This document shows, in pieces, positions 40,732-51,883 of a DNA stretch of 64,000 bases. Position 1 is the stretch's first letter. Every line of letters starts with the position of its first letter. The notes under the pieces were generated by a model. That model was not told the origin of the DNA. It saw nothing but the letters and a program-made list of their open reading frames with translations, and made no database searches. The stretch is from Nitzschia sp. pyKryTriq1 (taxonomy: Eukaryota > Bacillariophyta > Bacillariophyceae > Bacillariales > Bacillariaceae), in NCBI GenBank assembly GCA_956465555.1, contig OY101127.1:620001-684000 (forward strand), written 5' to 3'. The position numbers were made by a program, and so were the translations under genes.

Positions 40732-43700
40732 ATGGTGACCAAAAAGTATTTGTGCGCAGCTCCTCGCCCCGAAAGTTGGGAAGACAAGGCGCAAGCCTTG
40801 TTGAAATCCTTTGGAGGCAACGTCGAAAAGAGGGACGAGACGCTCCGGCAGACGTTGGAGAAACTCAAAGCGATTCGGTAAGTGCCGGTATTTTACATGA
40901 TTTCATGCTGTGTAGTCAGTCAGCATACAGTGTATGGGATGATGTACAGGACGAGAGGCCCAACATGGAATGAATCATCGAATAACTACTCACCCGTTCC
41001 CATCGCTCACTGCTGTAATTGTGTGCGCTTCGTTCCGTTTCCAGCAACTACGAACGACGGACGGGGCCTGGCCGCAAGTCGAACGCTGAGCATGCGATTG
41101 CCTTTTATGAATATATCTTGGGGGAAGAGGACAGCAGCGGCAGCAGCAGCAGCAGTATGAGCGATAGCGAGGAAGAAAAGACACGCTCCAGGCCAGAGGA
41201 AGAGGAAGAAGAAAAGACGATCGAATCCATGGATTCGCAAGAGTTTTTGAATCAACATAATGATGAATGCGATGTCTGCAATCTGGGCGGAGAACTCTTG
41301 TGCTGTAGCACTTGTACGCTGGTATTTCACGTGGAGTGCGTCCGTCCCAGGCTGGAAGAGCTTCCGGATGGAGAATGGGCGTGTGCATACTGCGTGTTGA
41401 GTGGGAACGAGTACAAGAAACATTCCAAAGTCTGGAAAGCAGCGGCCGCAGCTGTGCGACACATGGGACGATTGCGAAATTCAAAGCAAAGAGAACAGAG
41501 TAGTGATGACGAGGACGAAGACGATCACAAAGTAGAAGAGCAAGAGAACAACGAAAGCAAGGATGACGACAACACAAAAGAAGAACCTTCGGACGGGGCT
41601 GTTCCTTCGGTGGCTGAGACGGAAAAGCATGACAATAAGACGTTGTCAGCGGGCGGATCGAAGCAGAAAAAGAGTTTGGCTCTTTACAAAATATCGGATG
41701 CTCTGTCTCCATCCTTCAAAGTAGAAACGAGCGAATCGACGGGGCGAGGGCGCCGTCCTAGACGCCAACCAATCCTCTATGATCCTCAAATCTGTCCAGA
41801 CTCAAGATGGAAATCCGACGACCCACATGTCAAAGATTCCTCCACCATGCGCAGCGACGAAGACGAAGATAACAGTGACGAGGCGGAGGGAGAAGAGATT
41901 CTATCGTCTTCAAGAAAACGGCGACGATCGAGGGATAAGCAGGGAGATGATAAGGAAGATGAAGAATCGGCGTCTCGCAAAGAGACAGGAGAGAAGCCCG
42001 ATGCTGCGACTATGTCAGACAAAGACACAACCCCTTCCAACAAAAGTAGTCCTTCAGTGGACAACGAAAAGAAGGGGAAACAGTTTCATTGGTGCAATTT
42101 TTGTCATGATGATCCAAACATTCCCATCTGTGTCTTTTGTGCATGCCGCGTTTGCTACGGGAAACACGAGAAAGAGAAGCTGCTGCTGTGCGACCAATGT
42201 GACGAGGAATACCACATTTTCTGTCTCAAACCTCCATTATCTTCCGTCCCAACGACCAAAAAGTGGTTTTGCCCCGCCTGTAAGGCAGCGTCCGTGGGGG
42301 AAAGCAAGGTTTCGACTCGACGCGTCTCGCCCACCAAAAGCAGTACAGGAGGCACCCCTACATCGACAAGATCCACGAAGAAGGAGAAATCAATAGTCAC
42401 AACACCCAAGTCTGTTTCAAAAAGTGGCAACGACGGTGACAGCAACAGTAGCCCGGCCAAGAGACCACGCGGACGACCACCCAAGAACAAATCTCCACAA
42501 CCACCAACTGACATTGCTCTCACACCTCCTCGGAAACGAGGCCGCCCCCCTAAAAATGCGCAGCCCTTTGCATCTCCTCCGGCTAGTGAAACTCCAACTC
42601 CTCGCAAACGGGGAAGACCACCAAAGAACCCACCCACTGTGACAGCTCCAGTAGCCCGCAAAAAGCCAGGACCCAAATCTGGTTCGACAAACAAACGATC
42701 AGTTTCTCCCTCGACCCGCAAGGTCGACGCGCCGTCAACAGCCAAAAAAGTACGCACCGACCAACCAGTAGAGGAAGCACCGCATCCCGAACCAATCAAA
42801 ATTAGTCGCAGTGGACGCATTGTCAAACGTAGCTCGTTTCATGACGAGGTTGAAGAAGGCGAGCAACATTTGCGTTCCAGAAGGAGCGAAAGCGATGAAA
42901 TGTCAGAAAAACACCAATCCGAGGAGGACGGCTCTCACGGAGATAGCGCAGGAGATGCCACAATGGGAACTGAAGAGGACATGGCGGGACATGAAGAAGT
43001 TCACACTGGTCATGGCTGCGATGATGACGAAATGTCAGAAGATACTGGCGATGGACGTCCTGTTCGTACCAAGGTCATTGAGCCTCCTAGCACGACGGTT
43101 ACCTTGCCTCTTCCAGTAGTAGCAATGGAAGTGGACGAACCCAATTTAACCTCTCCGGAGCCTGCATCTGTACCCGATCCTGCACCCGTACCGGTACCAG
43201 ACCAGGGACCCGAGACACTTGCACAGCCACCAATTCAAGTGCAAGAGGTGGTGGTTGATGCGGTAGAAGTCCCTAAGGAGGAAAAGCCCCTGGATGACTC
43301 CAAGTCGAAGACAGTGGCGACCTTGGAAATCAAAGCGGCTGATCTAACAGAATCATCCGCCATGCCCCCGACTTCTGACCACAAAGAGATGGAAACGCCG
43401 CCCGAGATAGGGTCTCCCGTGGACAAAGTAGCAGTGGCGCCAACCCCGGTTGCGCAACCAGGAGCGCCAACACAACATGCACAAGCACCACCCAAGCGTG
43501 ACACAGCCAAAGTGGTTTCCAAGAAAGCTGCGCCACCCAAACTTCAAGTGGATGTCAAGGCTCTCGTCAAAGCAGCAATCGCCAACATCCCAACGGAGAC
43601 AGAAAAAGACAAACCCAATAGCGGGCCAGTCAAAGTCCCCCGCCGCAAGCCAGGAGCCCGGGAATGTATGCAAATTTCTCGCCGATTTGGAGTACGTGTC

Positions 43701-44165
43701 ATCCCAAAAAAGTACATGGACACTTTGTTGGATTATTGTACGAGGGGCAAAGTCGAGCATTTGATTCGCATGCGGGAACGATTGGACGAACATTCGCGAT
43801 ACCTGGAGGCCCAGTTGGCTGGATTGGAGGCTGTTGTTCGTGAAAAGGGTGAAACTGATGTTGTGGTTCCCCAGCTTCCGGAACGGGCACAAGTAGATGC
43901 CCCGCTCACCAGCAGGTCATTTCAACCAATGAATGCCATGTCCTCAGAGACTGCTTCTATGACCAGTATGGCATCGTCAACCAAGTCGACAACAAAAAAT
44001 GTTCCCACGATGGTAAAGGTGCACTCCATGGCGGCTCCCGCAGGTAGAGTAGCCGCAAAACCACCGCCTGCGAGTATTCCTGGAGCAGCATCAACGCATG
44101 TTGCTTCTGTGGTGACGAAAACTCCAGCACCAACTGCCAAGACGTCCGTCGCTCCCTCTAAGTGA
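40732..44165 (+). CDS. PHD-finger / AT-hook chromatin protein, two exons
   Basis: Probable nuclear chromatin reader. Exon 1 (40732-40877) starts MVTKKYLCAAPRPESWED and joins exon 2 (41045-44165) across a 167-bp GTAAGT...CAG intron through a split Arg codon (KLKAIR-NYERRTG), giving 1088 aa. The first PHD finger has CDVCNLGGELLCCSTC and CAYC; the second is extended, CNFCHDDPNIPIC through CDQCDEEYHIFC to CPAC. Three AT-hooks follow (RPRGRPPKN, RKRGRPPKN twice), then a long acidic and Pro-rich region. A helical segment near 870-960 contains CMQISRRFGVRVIPKKYMD, not assigned to any family. The organisation resembles histone-modification cofactors. The short first exon is easy to miss. Confidence 0.88.
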
Positions 44166-44306
44166 TCAATATGTGATGAATATTACGGGTACCCATCATA
44201 ATTTCAGATTGCAGTACATTACTTGAAATAATATTACTTGTATAGCGTGATTATTATTCTCCGAAATAATCCTAAACGTCCGTGTTCTGCTGAAGTCGGA
44301 ATCCCT

Positions 44307-45305
44307 CTACCATGTCCAGTCCACTACCGTCATTCGATGGTCGGACCATCCTACCGGACTGATAAAGACCGCATTGACAGCAACATTTCGACCGTACGAG
44401 TAGTCGACTACAGTACCAGACCAGTGAGTTGAAGGTGGATGTTGAGTAGTCCAGTTGGTAGTAGGAGATCCATTCTCCCAAGCGCACAAAAATCCTTCCT
44501 TCTGCAACAAAGTGTCCACGCCATCATCCAAGCACACCTGACGGCGTACCATACTGGGAGCAATTGCGGATTCCCATTCCTCGTGGGGGTAGTCAATCTG
44601 TCGCTGCTGGTTCAAATCCCCTGCCAAGATGATTCTTGTATCGGCTCCTATATCAATGATATCGTCATCGGCGAAATCAGCGCCTTGCTCTTCCTGTGGA
44701 TTACCATGTCGTTGTTGACAAAAGAGATCTTGCAACAGCTTTTGCATTTCCTTGTGACGTAACTGACCGTCTCGGTGATCAAGGTGCGTCCCAATGACTG
44801 TCACGAACTCTCCCTGGTCATCCATGAGGCGCATGACCATAGCACTTCGTTCTTTCGATAAAATGAGTTCTGCCTTGTGACTCGAGTGCCATCGCGTTGC
44901 CAAAAAGGTCGGGCAAAAGACGGTACCGCACATCTGCGTTGTGTATCCCAGCCCCAGTAGCTTCTTCTCCAGTTCCTCGTGGGCCCGACTCGAATCATTC
45001 CAGTGGTATTCGTTCAAGATTATGCAGTCGGCGTCGGCTTGGAGGATGGTAGCCGTGATTTGTTTCGAGTACGTCAAAGAATTCAAAGTGCCGTTGTCGC
45101 TGGCCCACCCATTCAAATTCCATTGCAAGGTTCGAAACCTGGACGACCGAGGAGGGACGGCAGATGCCTGGCTGCCTGGACTTGCACTTGCAGCGGCCAG
45201 ACGATTGTCCTCCTGATAGTGCTCTAGAAAAGACTCTCTTGAGAGCTTGGCATCTTTGTAGTTTTCCAAGGAAAGCACAGATGGTCGGCGTGTCCAGGTG
45301 GCCAT
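44307..45305 (-). CDS. Endonuclease/exonuclease/phosphatase (EEP) family protein
   Basis: 332 aa, single exon. The metal-dependent EEP hydrolase motifs appear in order: LQWNLNGW (Asn), ILNEYHW (Glu), GTHLDHRDGQLR (His and Asp), ILAGDLNQQ (Asp, Asn) and SDHRMTVVDW (Asp, His). All expected catalytic residues seem present, so it should be active on a phosphodiester or phosphoester. The shortness and lack of targeting signal fit a cytosolic or nuclear enzyme of the deadenylase/TDP2/AP-endonuclease superfamily; the substrate cannot be chosen. It converges with the PHD gene (141 bp). Confidence 0.85.
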   Translation of the reverse strand: MATWTRRPSVLSLENYKDAKLSRESFLEHYQEDNRLAAASASPGSQASAVPPRSSRFRTLQWNLNGWASDNGTLNSLTYSKQITATILQADADCIILNEYHWNDSSRAHEELEKKLLGLGYTTQMCGTVFCPTFLATRWHSSHKAELILSKERSAMVMRLMDDQGEFVTVIGTHLDHRDGQLRHKEMQKLLQDLFCQQRHGNPQEEQGADFADDDIIDIGADTRIILAGDLNQQRQIDYPHEEWESAIAPSMVRRQVCLDDGVDTLLQKEGFLCAWENGSPTTNWTTQHPPSTHWSGTVVDYSYGRNVAVNAVFISPVGWSDHRMTVVDWTW

Positions 45306-45983
45306 GATGATGTGAGGACGCTGATAGGTAATGTACCTGTCTTTCTGTGAGGATACTGCTAGAGTAGTTCCTTCTATCTTGATGTCTCGTTGACGCTCAG
45401 ATCAGAAAGGGTGATGCTAATACGGTCCCTTTACCCTGCGAGTAGGGACCTACAGTATGAAATGGAACAAGCAAGCAGGGAGGAAATAGTGGGAGGGTCG
45501 TTGAACGAGAAAAAGGAATGACGACGATGAGAAAAAACGTCAAACAACATGCAGATTCAACGCGGGGAGAAAGAATCTGCAAATTCCGACGGTCGCGACG
45601 TATTTTACTGTATTACGTTCGAAGAATTATTGCGCATTTTTGCGCAGGCATCTTATCGAACTTGAACCTCCTTGCTTGAACTCAATGATGATATGTGCGC
45701 ACAGCGCGCGGAACAACGGGCGCCAGGAGCGAAGCCTGATGAGCCCCCGCCCGCGCGCCCAAAAGCCAAAAGGCGAAAATTCTTGTTTTGCGGTCGACAG
45801 ACAGACACATCTTTGATCGCACGTCGCACGCTGTTCGACGTGTTGTTCATGTTGTCTCCACATGCGTGAAACAACATCGGCTACCCCAATGCAACAATCA
45901 GCCCGTTTTCGACCCTGTATTGGTAGGCGAGAACGGCCGCTGCAAGGCAGAGGGCCGAGGCTATGTATTCAAGCCAATTGATA

Positions 45984-46015
45984 TGCATCTAGGGGCCTGG
46001 CCACCGTCTTGTTTT
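45984..46015 (+). repeat. 32-bp direct repeat, copy 1
   Basis: Identical to 46469-46500, 485 bp apart. The core is AGGGGCCTGGCCACCG. Confidence 0.85.
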
Positions 46016-46297
46016 TCACTGCCGTTAGAATCGCTTTATTGATAGAACCGGTCAACATTAATTAATGTGCGCGACTTCTCCCTTTCAAAAACTCCCGCGC
46101 TTTGGATAGTAATATGTCACGTACACCCGTATTGTCAACGTTCCGTATAAAGTGGCGTGTATAAGTACTTACTGTTTTAGGCCAATGTTTTCAGGTGCGA
46201 CATGAGTTTGGGCCGCTATGGCCTTTTTTCAGGCCTCTAGATGTGGGCATCCCCAGCAGGTAAGCCTTGGTTTAGAGTTGTCGTAACCCAGCCAGTA

Positions 46298-46839
46298 CTA
46301 GCTCGAGGGTCTACTGGTCACGTGGACGGCGAGGGGAGCACAAATCCCCCCTCTCTCCAGCCACCATTCGTCATCCACGCACACATTGATTAGGTCGTCT
46401 ATGAAATCATCCGTTATGCAGGGGACTGTTGTTGGTATCTTGTAGTACGCCATAGGTCTAGCCCGTGCTGCATCTAGGGGCCTGGCCACCGTCTTGTTTT
46501 ATTTTCTCCACTCCACGAAACTCTTTGCTGTATCCCAATGTTGTATGTCGTTGGTGGTGGCGGATTAACTTGTCGAGGTCGAAATCGAACTCTTCAAGGA
46601 TTCGTGCGTGCATTGTGTAGTAGGTCTTCGTCCTTAGTGGAGAACTTGAATGGTGGTCTTTCTGGTGTGGCCTCGGTAGCGCCATTGATCGTGGAAACGT
46701 TGCGGGCGAGCCAGGAAGGGGGTTGAAAGTAGTCATCGGGGGCATGGATATCGTCGGTCGGATAGGTGATCGCCAATTCTTGGCGCTCTGGTCGACTTCT
46801 GGTCTGTCCGTCTTTCGTTGGGGGTGCGAATGTCCGCAT
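46298..46839 (-). pseudogene. Fragmented reverse-transcriptase-type polyprotein remnant
   Basis: Two minus-strand pieces in different frames resemble an RT-bearing polyprotein family that is common in diatoms. The upstream piece (46839 to about 46500) has DDYFQPPSWLARN, then after a frame change ILEEFDFDLDKLI and TLGYSKEFRGVEKI. The downstream piece (46489-46298) has DDFIDDLINVCVDD and LAVHVTSRP. In intact relatives, as I remember them, about 200 residues separate these parts; here they nearly touch, so a large internal deletion is likely. The junction falls near the 32-bp direct repeat. It cannot be functional. Confidence 0.5.
46469..46500 (+). repeat. 32-bp direct repeat, copy 2
   Basis: Identical to 45984-46015. 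It lies at the apparent deletion junction of the retroelement remnant. Confidence 0.85.
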
Positions 46840-47121
46840 GAGAGGAGAGAGAAGAGAAAAAGAAGGACATCATACCATATTTGTTTCTTGTAGTCTACGC
46901 GTACCGGTAGACTACTCTCTCCACCAACACAGTTGCTGAAGAAACCTAATTACACGGTACCACTACCCAGTCACCCTCTCTCTCTCTCTGCTCAACAAGC
47001 GAAGATGTGTCTTGCGGAAGAATTGGATTGATTTTGTGAAATAATTCCGCGTACGTATCAACAACATTCACATTCAGCATCGTTCCTCCGACCAGAAAGA
47101 AAGAAAGAAAGATCAAATATC

Positions 47122-49874
47122 ATGACTGTGGACAAGGACAAGAATAAGAAGCGGAAAAACTCTATCGATTCACTCTTTGAAGAGGAGGACGAAGTATCCT
47201 TGCCCAAACAGAAGAAAAACAGACAAGGCAAATCATCTAAATCAGTCGATGGTGCGACATTGCAGCGGACAAAGGCGGAACTTGCGAGGCTTCGAAAGGA
47301 ACTCCCGGTCTATCAATTTCAACACCAAATCGTGCAAGCAATGGTCAAGAACGATGTATTGCTGATCGTTGCAGAAACAGGCTCGGGAAAATCTACACAG
47401 ATTCCAGCTTACCTGGACGAGTCGGGAAGATTCTACCGAAAGAAATCTCCAATCGTGAGATCCAATCTGCATCAGATGCCTTTGGCCCGAAGTATTTGCG
47501 TTACACAGCCTCGTCGCGTCGCTGCAATGACTGTGGCCAAGCGAGTTGCTGAAGAGCGAGGCTGTCGATTAGGAACGGCTGTGGGATACAAAGTCAGATT
47601 CGATGACTCGACGACTCCAAATACACGGATCATTTATGTGACAGATGGGATGCTGCTGAGAGAAAGTATGGCCGATCCACTCTTGAGCCGGTATTCGATT
47701 ATAGTGTTGGACGAATCTCATGAAAGATCCCTACAGACTGATATTCTATTTGGTGTTGTACAACGAGCCATGCGGGCCCGCAATAGTGATCGTGGACCGA
47801 TAGAAAACGATGAAAACGAGACAATCGACCAACGAATTCAACGAAAAATGAAGCAACGGGCTCATCAATGGTTCCTTCCTCCTCTCAAAGCTATTGTCAT
47901 GTCAGCTACTTTGGAGGTTGAGACGTTTGACAATTTCTTTCCTCAAGCCGAAACTATTCGCATACCTGGGCGAATGTATCCCGTTCAAATTGTATATACC
48001 AAAGAGCCCCAGGAGGTAGGATGCTGCCTGCTTCTGCTTTGATGTTTATCCTCGCTTTGCTTTGCTTGGTTCTCACACAAAACTGTATCTAATATCTTTC
48101 ATGTACCAGGATTACATCGATTCGGCCCTAGCCACGGCATTACAAATACATCATGATGCCGACGAAGGGGACGTACTCATTTTTCTCCCCGGTCAAGAAG
48201 AGATTACGGACTTGGCGACTCTGATCAAGAGGCACTTGGAACAGGACAAAACACTGACACAAACGCTGCTATCAAATTCTGCTTCTGATGAAGGAACTGA
48301 TATCGTGCAGAGTCTGAAAGGTATGGGCTCCAACATTTCGACACAGGCAGGGACAATTGTGAATGGAGTGATGATTTGTGTCTTGTATGCGGCCTTGCCA
48401 GCGGAAGCGCAAATGATGGCCTTTGCGCCCAAACCTCCCGGCTGCTTGCGCAAAATCATTTTGTCCACCAATATCGCAGAGACATCTGGTACGTTTGTTC
48501 TTTAAAAATTCAACAGAATTGAGACTCAGCTTGATGACATTGCTCTCAACCGAAAATTTCATTGCCCCCTTTCAGTAACTTTGGATGGGATTCGTTACGT
48601 TGTTGATTGTGGCAAGCACAAGACGAGAGACTTCAATGGGGCCACAGGTATGGAGAGTTTAACGATTCAAGATATCAGTCAGGCACAAGCCGCACAACGG
48701 ACTGGTCGAGCGGGACGCGTTTCAGCCGGTGTATGTTTTCGATTGTATACCGAAGACGCCTTCGCCTCACTCGAAGAGGCGTCAACCCCCGAAATCTTAC
48801 GTGTCAATCTTGCCCAAGTCGTGTTGATGCTCAAGGGAATGGGGGTTCACAATCCTGCTGACTTTGATTACTTGACACCTCCCAGCAAGCAAAGTCTCAA
48901 AAAGGCATGTGAGCTTCTGTACGCGTTGGAAGCTTTGGATGACCAACTAGAATTGACAGAATACGGGAAGAAAATGGCAAAGCTACCTGTAGATCCCATA
49001 TTCGCCCATTTGCTGTGAGTACAGCTAAAATTCCATCGACTGGATGGCTCTTTTGCAATCGGATCCTCATCCAGTATGTTGGTTTCTTGTTCTCCATTCC
49101 AATAGACTACAAAGCTCTAAATATGGGTGTACCGACGAGATGTTGACTGCTATATCGATGTTAAGTGCCGAGAATGTCATGTATCGACCCGGGGGTAACG
49201 GAGGAGAAGAGACGAATGGGGGAAGCCTTGCAGTCAAGGCGGGAGTCGCTCACCGTCGATTTTCCAGCCACGAAGGCGATATTCCCACATTAATTGCCGT
49301 TTATCGAGCATGGCGAAAAGAAGCAGTGTACCTACCTGACAGAAGCAAGAAAGCCCAAAAGCAACTTGTGAAATCTAAAGCCTCTCAAAGCACCGGGCGC
49401 GCCTTACTATTGCACAGCGAATGGTGCGCTCAAAATTTTATAAGTGGGCGTGCTTTGGTAAGAGCTCATGATGTTCGTCGTCAACTACGGACTATCTGCG
49501 GCCGCCCGATGGAAAAGCACGGACTTGGGATGGATGTCGCATCAACTTGCGGAGAAGATATGGAGGTCTTCCTGAAATGTGTTTGTGCCGGCCTGTTTCT
49601 TCAATCTGCTGCGCGGTTGCCAACTGTGAAGGAAATAAAGGGACGTGGATCTGGGAGTGTTGTCTCGACCCGGGGACGGTACAAAACCAAAGTTGGCAAC
49701 AGCGAAGTATCGATTCACCCGACGTCAACAATATTTGGTCGAAACCCTGCCCCAAACTGTGTTGTCTATACAGAGCTATTGGTGACCAAGAAGACATACA
49801 TTCGAGGCGTGACTCAGGTACGAGAAGAATGGCTTGCAGAGGTGGCTCCAAAGTTCTTCAACCAAGCAACATGA
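47122..49874 (+). CDS. DHX33: DEAH/RHA-family RNA helicase, DHX33-like, four exons
   Basis: ATP-dependent RNA helicase; human DHX33 acts in nucleolar rRNA synthesis and translation. Exons are 47122-48015, 48110-48488, 48576-49014 and 49106-49874 (introns 94, 87 and 91 bp, all GT-AG and in frame), giving 826 aa. A basic N-tail precedes motif I AETGSGKST (84-92), motif II DESH (197-200, where the family has DEAH), SAT, FLPGQEE, STNIAETS and motif VI QRTGRAGR (465-472). The ratchet and OB-fold region follows, with HPTSTIFGRNPAPNCVVY near the end. Length without an S1 domain and similarity through the C-terminus favour DHX33 over DHX8/PRP22. An insert (about 330-350) sits before YAALPAEAQ. Convergent with the DUF866 gene, 22 bp apart. 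Confidence 0.9.
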
Positions 49875-49896
49875 TTATCTTAAAATATAAGCTGGG

Positions 49897-50604
49897 TTAC
49901 ACTGATTCAAACTTGAATTCGAGTTCCTCGATTGAGACGGGAACATCGTTGTCGGCATCATAGTCGGCCCACTCAAGGTCTCCCAATTCGATATCTTCAT
50001 TGAATTCGCATCCACCCTCGCTGGTGATCACAAATTCGTCTTTCATGGGATGGAATGCATAAGGCTCAAGCCCGCGGCATTCCACTTTTACCGGTCAGGG
50101 GGGGGGGGGATTAATGAGAGCTGGACAAACTTGGCCGACGAATCGATCCAACAAAATCACTTACTGCAAAGTAGAGGGACCCAATTCCCGTTATCATCTC
50201 CGGTATATGCCCTGGGTTTATCTCCTTTATACCTTTTCTTCTTCAGAGCAGATGCAGTTTCTTTCTCGTCAAGCACCTGCAGAATGGACGTTTTTTTGCT
50301 ACCTTCCCATTTAAGTTTGAAATGATGAGCAGGTTCCCTTGCTCCCTCATCCTGCTCGACAGTCTCGCTCGGATTGAAGACTACATTTTCTCTTACTTCG
50401 TCACCACTTAGAGGGTTCATGACAGATATCCTGAGGTTTGCATTACTTCGTAATGCAATGGATCTGCACATCGAAGACTTTGGTGAGCATAAAATAAAAT
50501 ACAAAGCGGACGACTCGATGCCCATTGATCTTCTCCCCACCATTTGTCGCTTCTTACCCGATATTTTCAGTTTCAGCTTTCATGCACAATAAGAACAGCA
50601 CCAT
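49897..50604 (-). CDS. DUF866 (CXXC zinc-binding protein family) protein lacking CXXC pairs, three exons
   Basis: Small conserved eukaryotic protein family (human CZIB/C1orf123). Rebuilt from three minus-strand exons: 50604-50558, 50463-50165 and 50084-49897, with introns of 94 bp (GTAAGA...CAG) and 80 bp (GTAAGT...AAG, with a C-run as pyrimidine tract). The 177-aa product begins MVLFLLCMKAETENIG, typical for the family, continues NPLSGDEVRE, HHFKLKWEGSKK and GNWVPLL, and ends with ECRGLEPYAFHPM and LEWADYD. Both sites where relatives have CXXC zinc ligands lack cysteine (NPLSGD and KLKWEGSKK), so zinc binding is doubtful. The family's molecular role is not well settled. Confidence 0.85.
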
Positions 50605-51490
50605 TTTTTGCTGTGGTCAATTCAGTGTGGTCAATCTATAGCTCCGCATATGTGAAATGAGTTGTTTTCGTTTTCAATAGGAATAGGACAGAGGAAAGCA
50701 GTTTGGCAATGAGGAGAGAGGAGAGAGAGAGACGACGCGGCAAACCGAGACGACGACGATGTACCTCGAATCGAGTTAGTCATCACAACGAGCTCGTGAA
50801 GAATGAAGAATCATCAATCGCTCGAGCTCAAGAATGGGTGCGCGCTGGCCTGCTGTCCTGCGAGCACGGTCAGCCGCCCATCTTTTGTTGTTTTTCGGGT
50901 GGTCGTACCTATAAACCACCACTTCTTCTGTATCTTTTGTATGACCGATAACCGACGACTCCAATCTCACCAACCAAATAATGCTTATTATTTAGTAATC
51001 TCACGTTTCTCGTCACCTTTTTCTCATATTGATATTAGCATACTCTTCTTGGACGACCCCCGGGCCGGACGGAGGAGGCAGGGTGCGCCGTACAGACGTC
51101 AAGGCACAGACGCCAGACGCCGAGCCAGCGCGCGCCCCGGTGAGAATTACAGGTACCAGTATGTACTGTACGTCATGCCTTCGCACCCGAACGCTAGCTG
51201 GCGAACAGCGAACAGAAAAGCTCCGGGAGAAAAAAATACAGTAAGTTCAGTACGGTACGGTACAGTACCAGCTACAGTACTTGTACTACCGGCGTACAGT
51301 ACAAGTATGTCCATACCTTGGACAGTATGCTCTTGCTTAGTGGTGTTGTGAGCTGGCTCGATGATGATTGGTTCTTCGTCTCTGGCTGTATTTTCCCTCT
51401 CAAAAGATCCGCCTTTGTCGCGTGCACATTCTTCCCGCCGTCGTCGAGCATCAGGGAGGCGAAGCAACCCCACCAGTTCATTTTTGCACC
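50605..51490. promoter_or_regulatory. Divergent promoter region, DUF866 / GltD
   Basis: This holds a GA-rich stretch at 50719-50762 and a GTAC-rich block at about 51148-51310. ORFs here show no domain. Confidence 0.5.
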
Positions 51491-51851
51491 ATGTTGGCAT
51501 CTGTAGCAAGACGTCGAGTTTTTTCCAAGGCAGTGAGCTTTCAGACTGCTCGTGCTCACAGCACTCAGGTCGATAAGGTTGGGAGTGGTCCCATTGCGGA
51601 GGATGGACGCCACGAAGTTTGGCGTGAGGGTATCTATGACCACGACAACGAGCCCAAGTAAGTGTTCAAAGAATTTAACGGGCTCTGCGTAGTGCGCCGT
51701 ACTGGTTTGCACGTAGGGGAGGCGAAGCAACGACCGAAAGAAGACCCTTATCCCGCACGTGTCGAAAAGGGATCTGGGTGAAGATTGGAAGCGTTGTTTC
51801 TTCGTGCAAGATGGAAATGGAGCGATGGAATGTGGGTCAATCCACTGGCTG

Positions 51852-51883
<32 letters not shown>

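Larger units (their letters stand above)
45306..47121. other. Gene-poor region with retroelement debris
   Basis: This holds a CG-rich block at about 45690-45790, a 32-bp direct repeat (45984-46015 and 46469-46500), and broken minus-strand coding sequence of a retroelement type at 46298-46839. The last 250 bp are the promoter of the helicase gene, with a CTCTCT run at about 46972-46990. Confidence 0.55.

Noticed and set aside
40990-41712. 240-codon antisense ORF over the PHD gene
   Set aside because: It mirrors the acidic GAA/GAC runs of the sense exon and has no family features.
44600-44640. tRNA-like GGTTCAAATCC box
   Set aside because: It lies in the EEP coding exon and no acceptor stem or D-arm can be folded around it.
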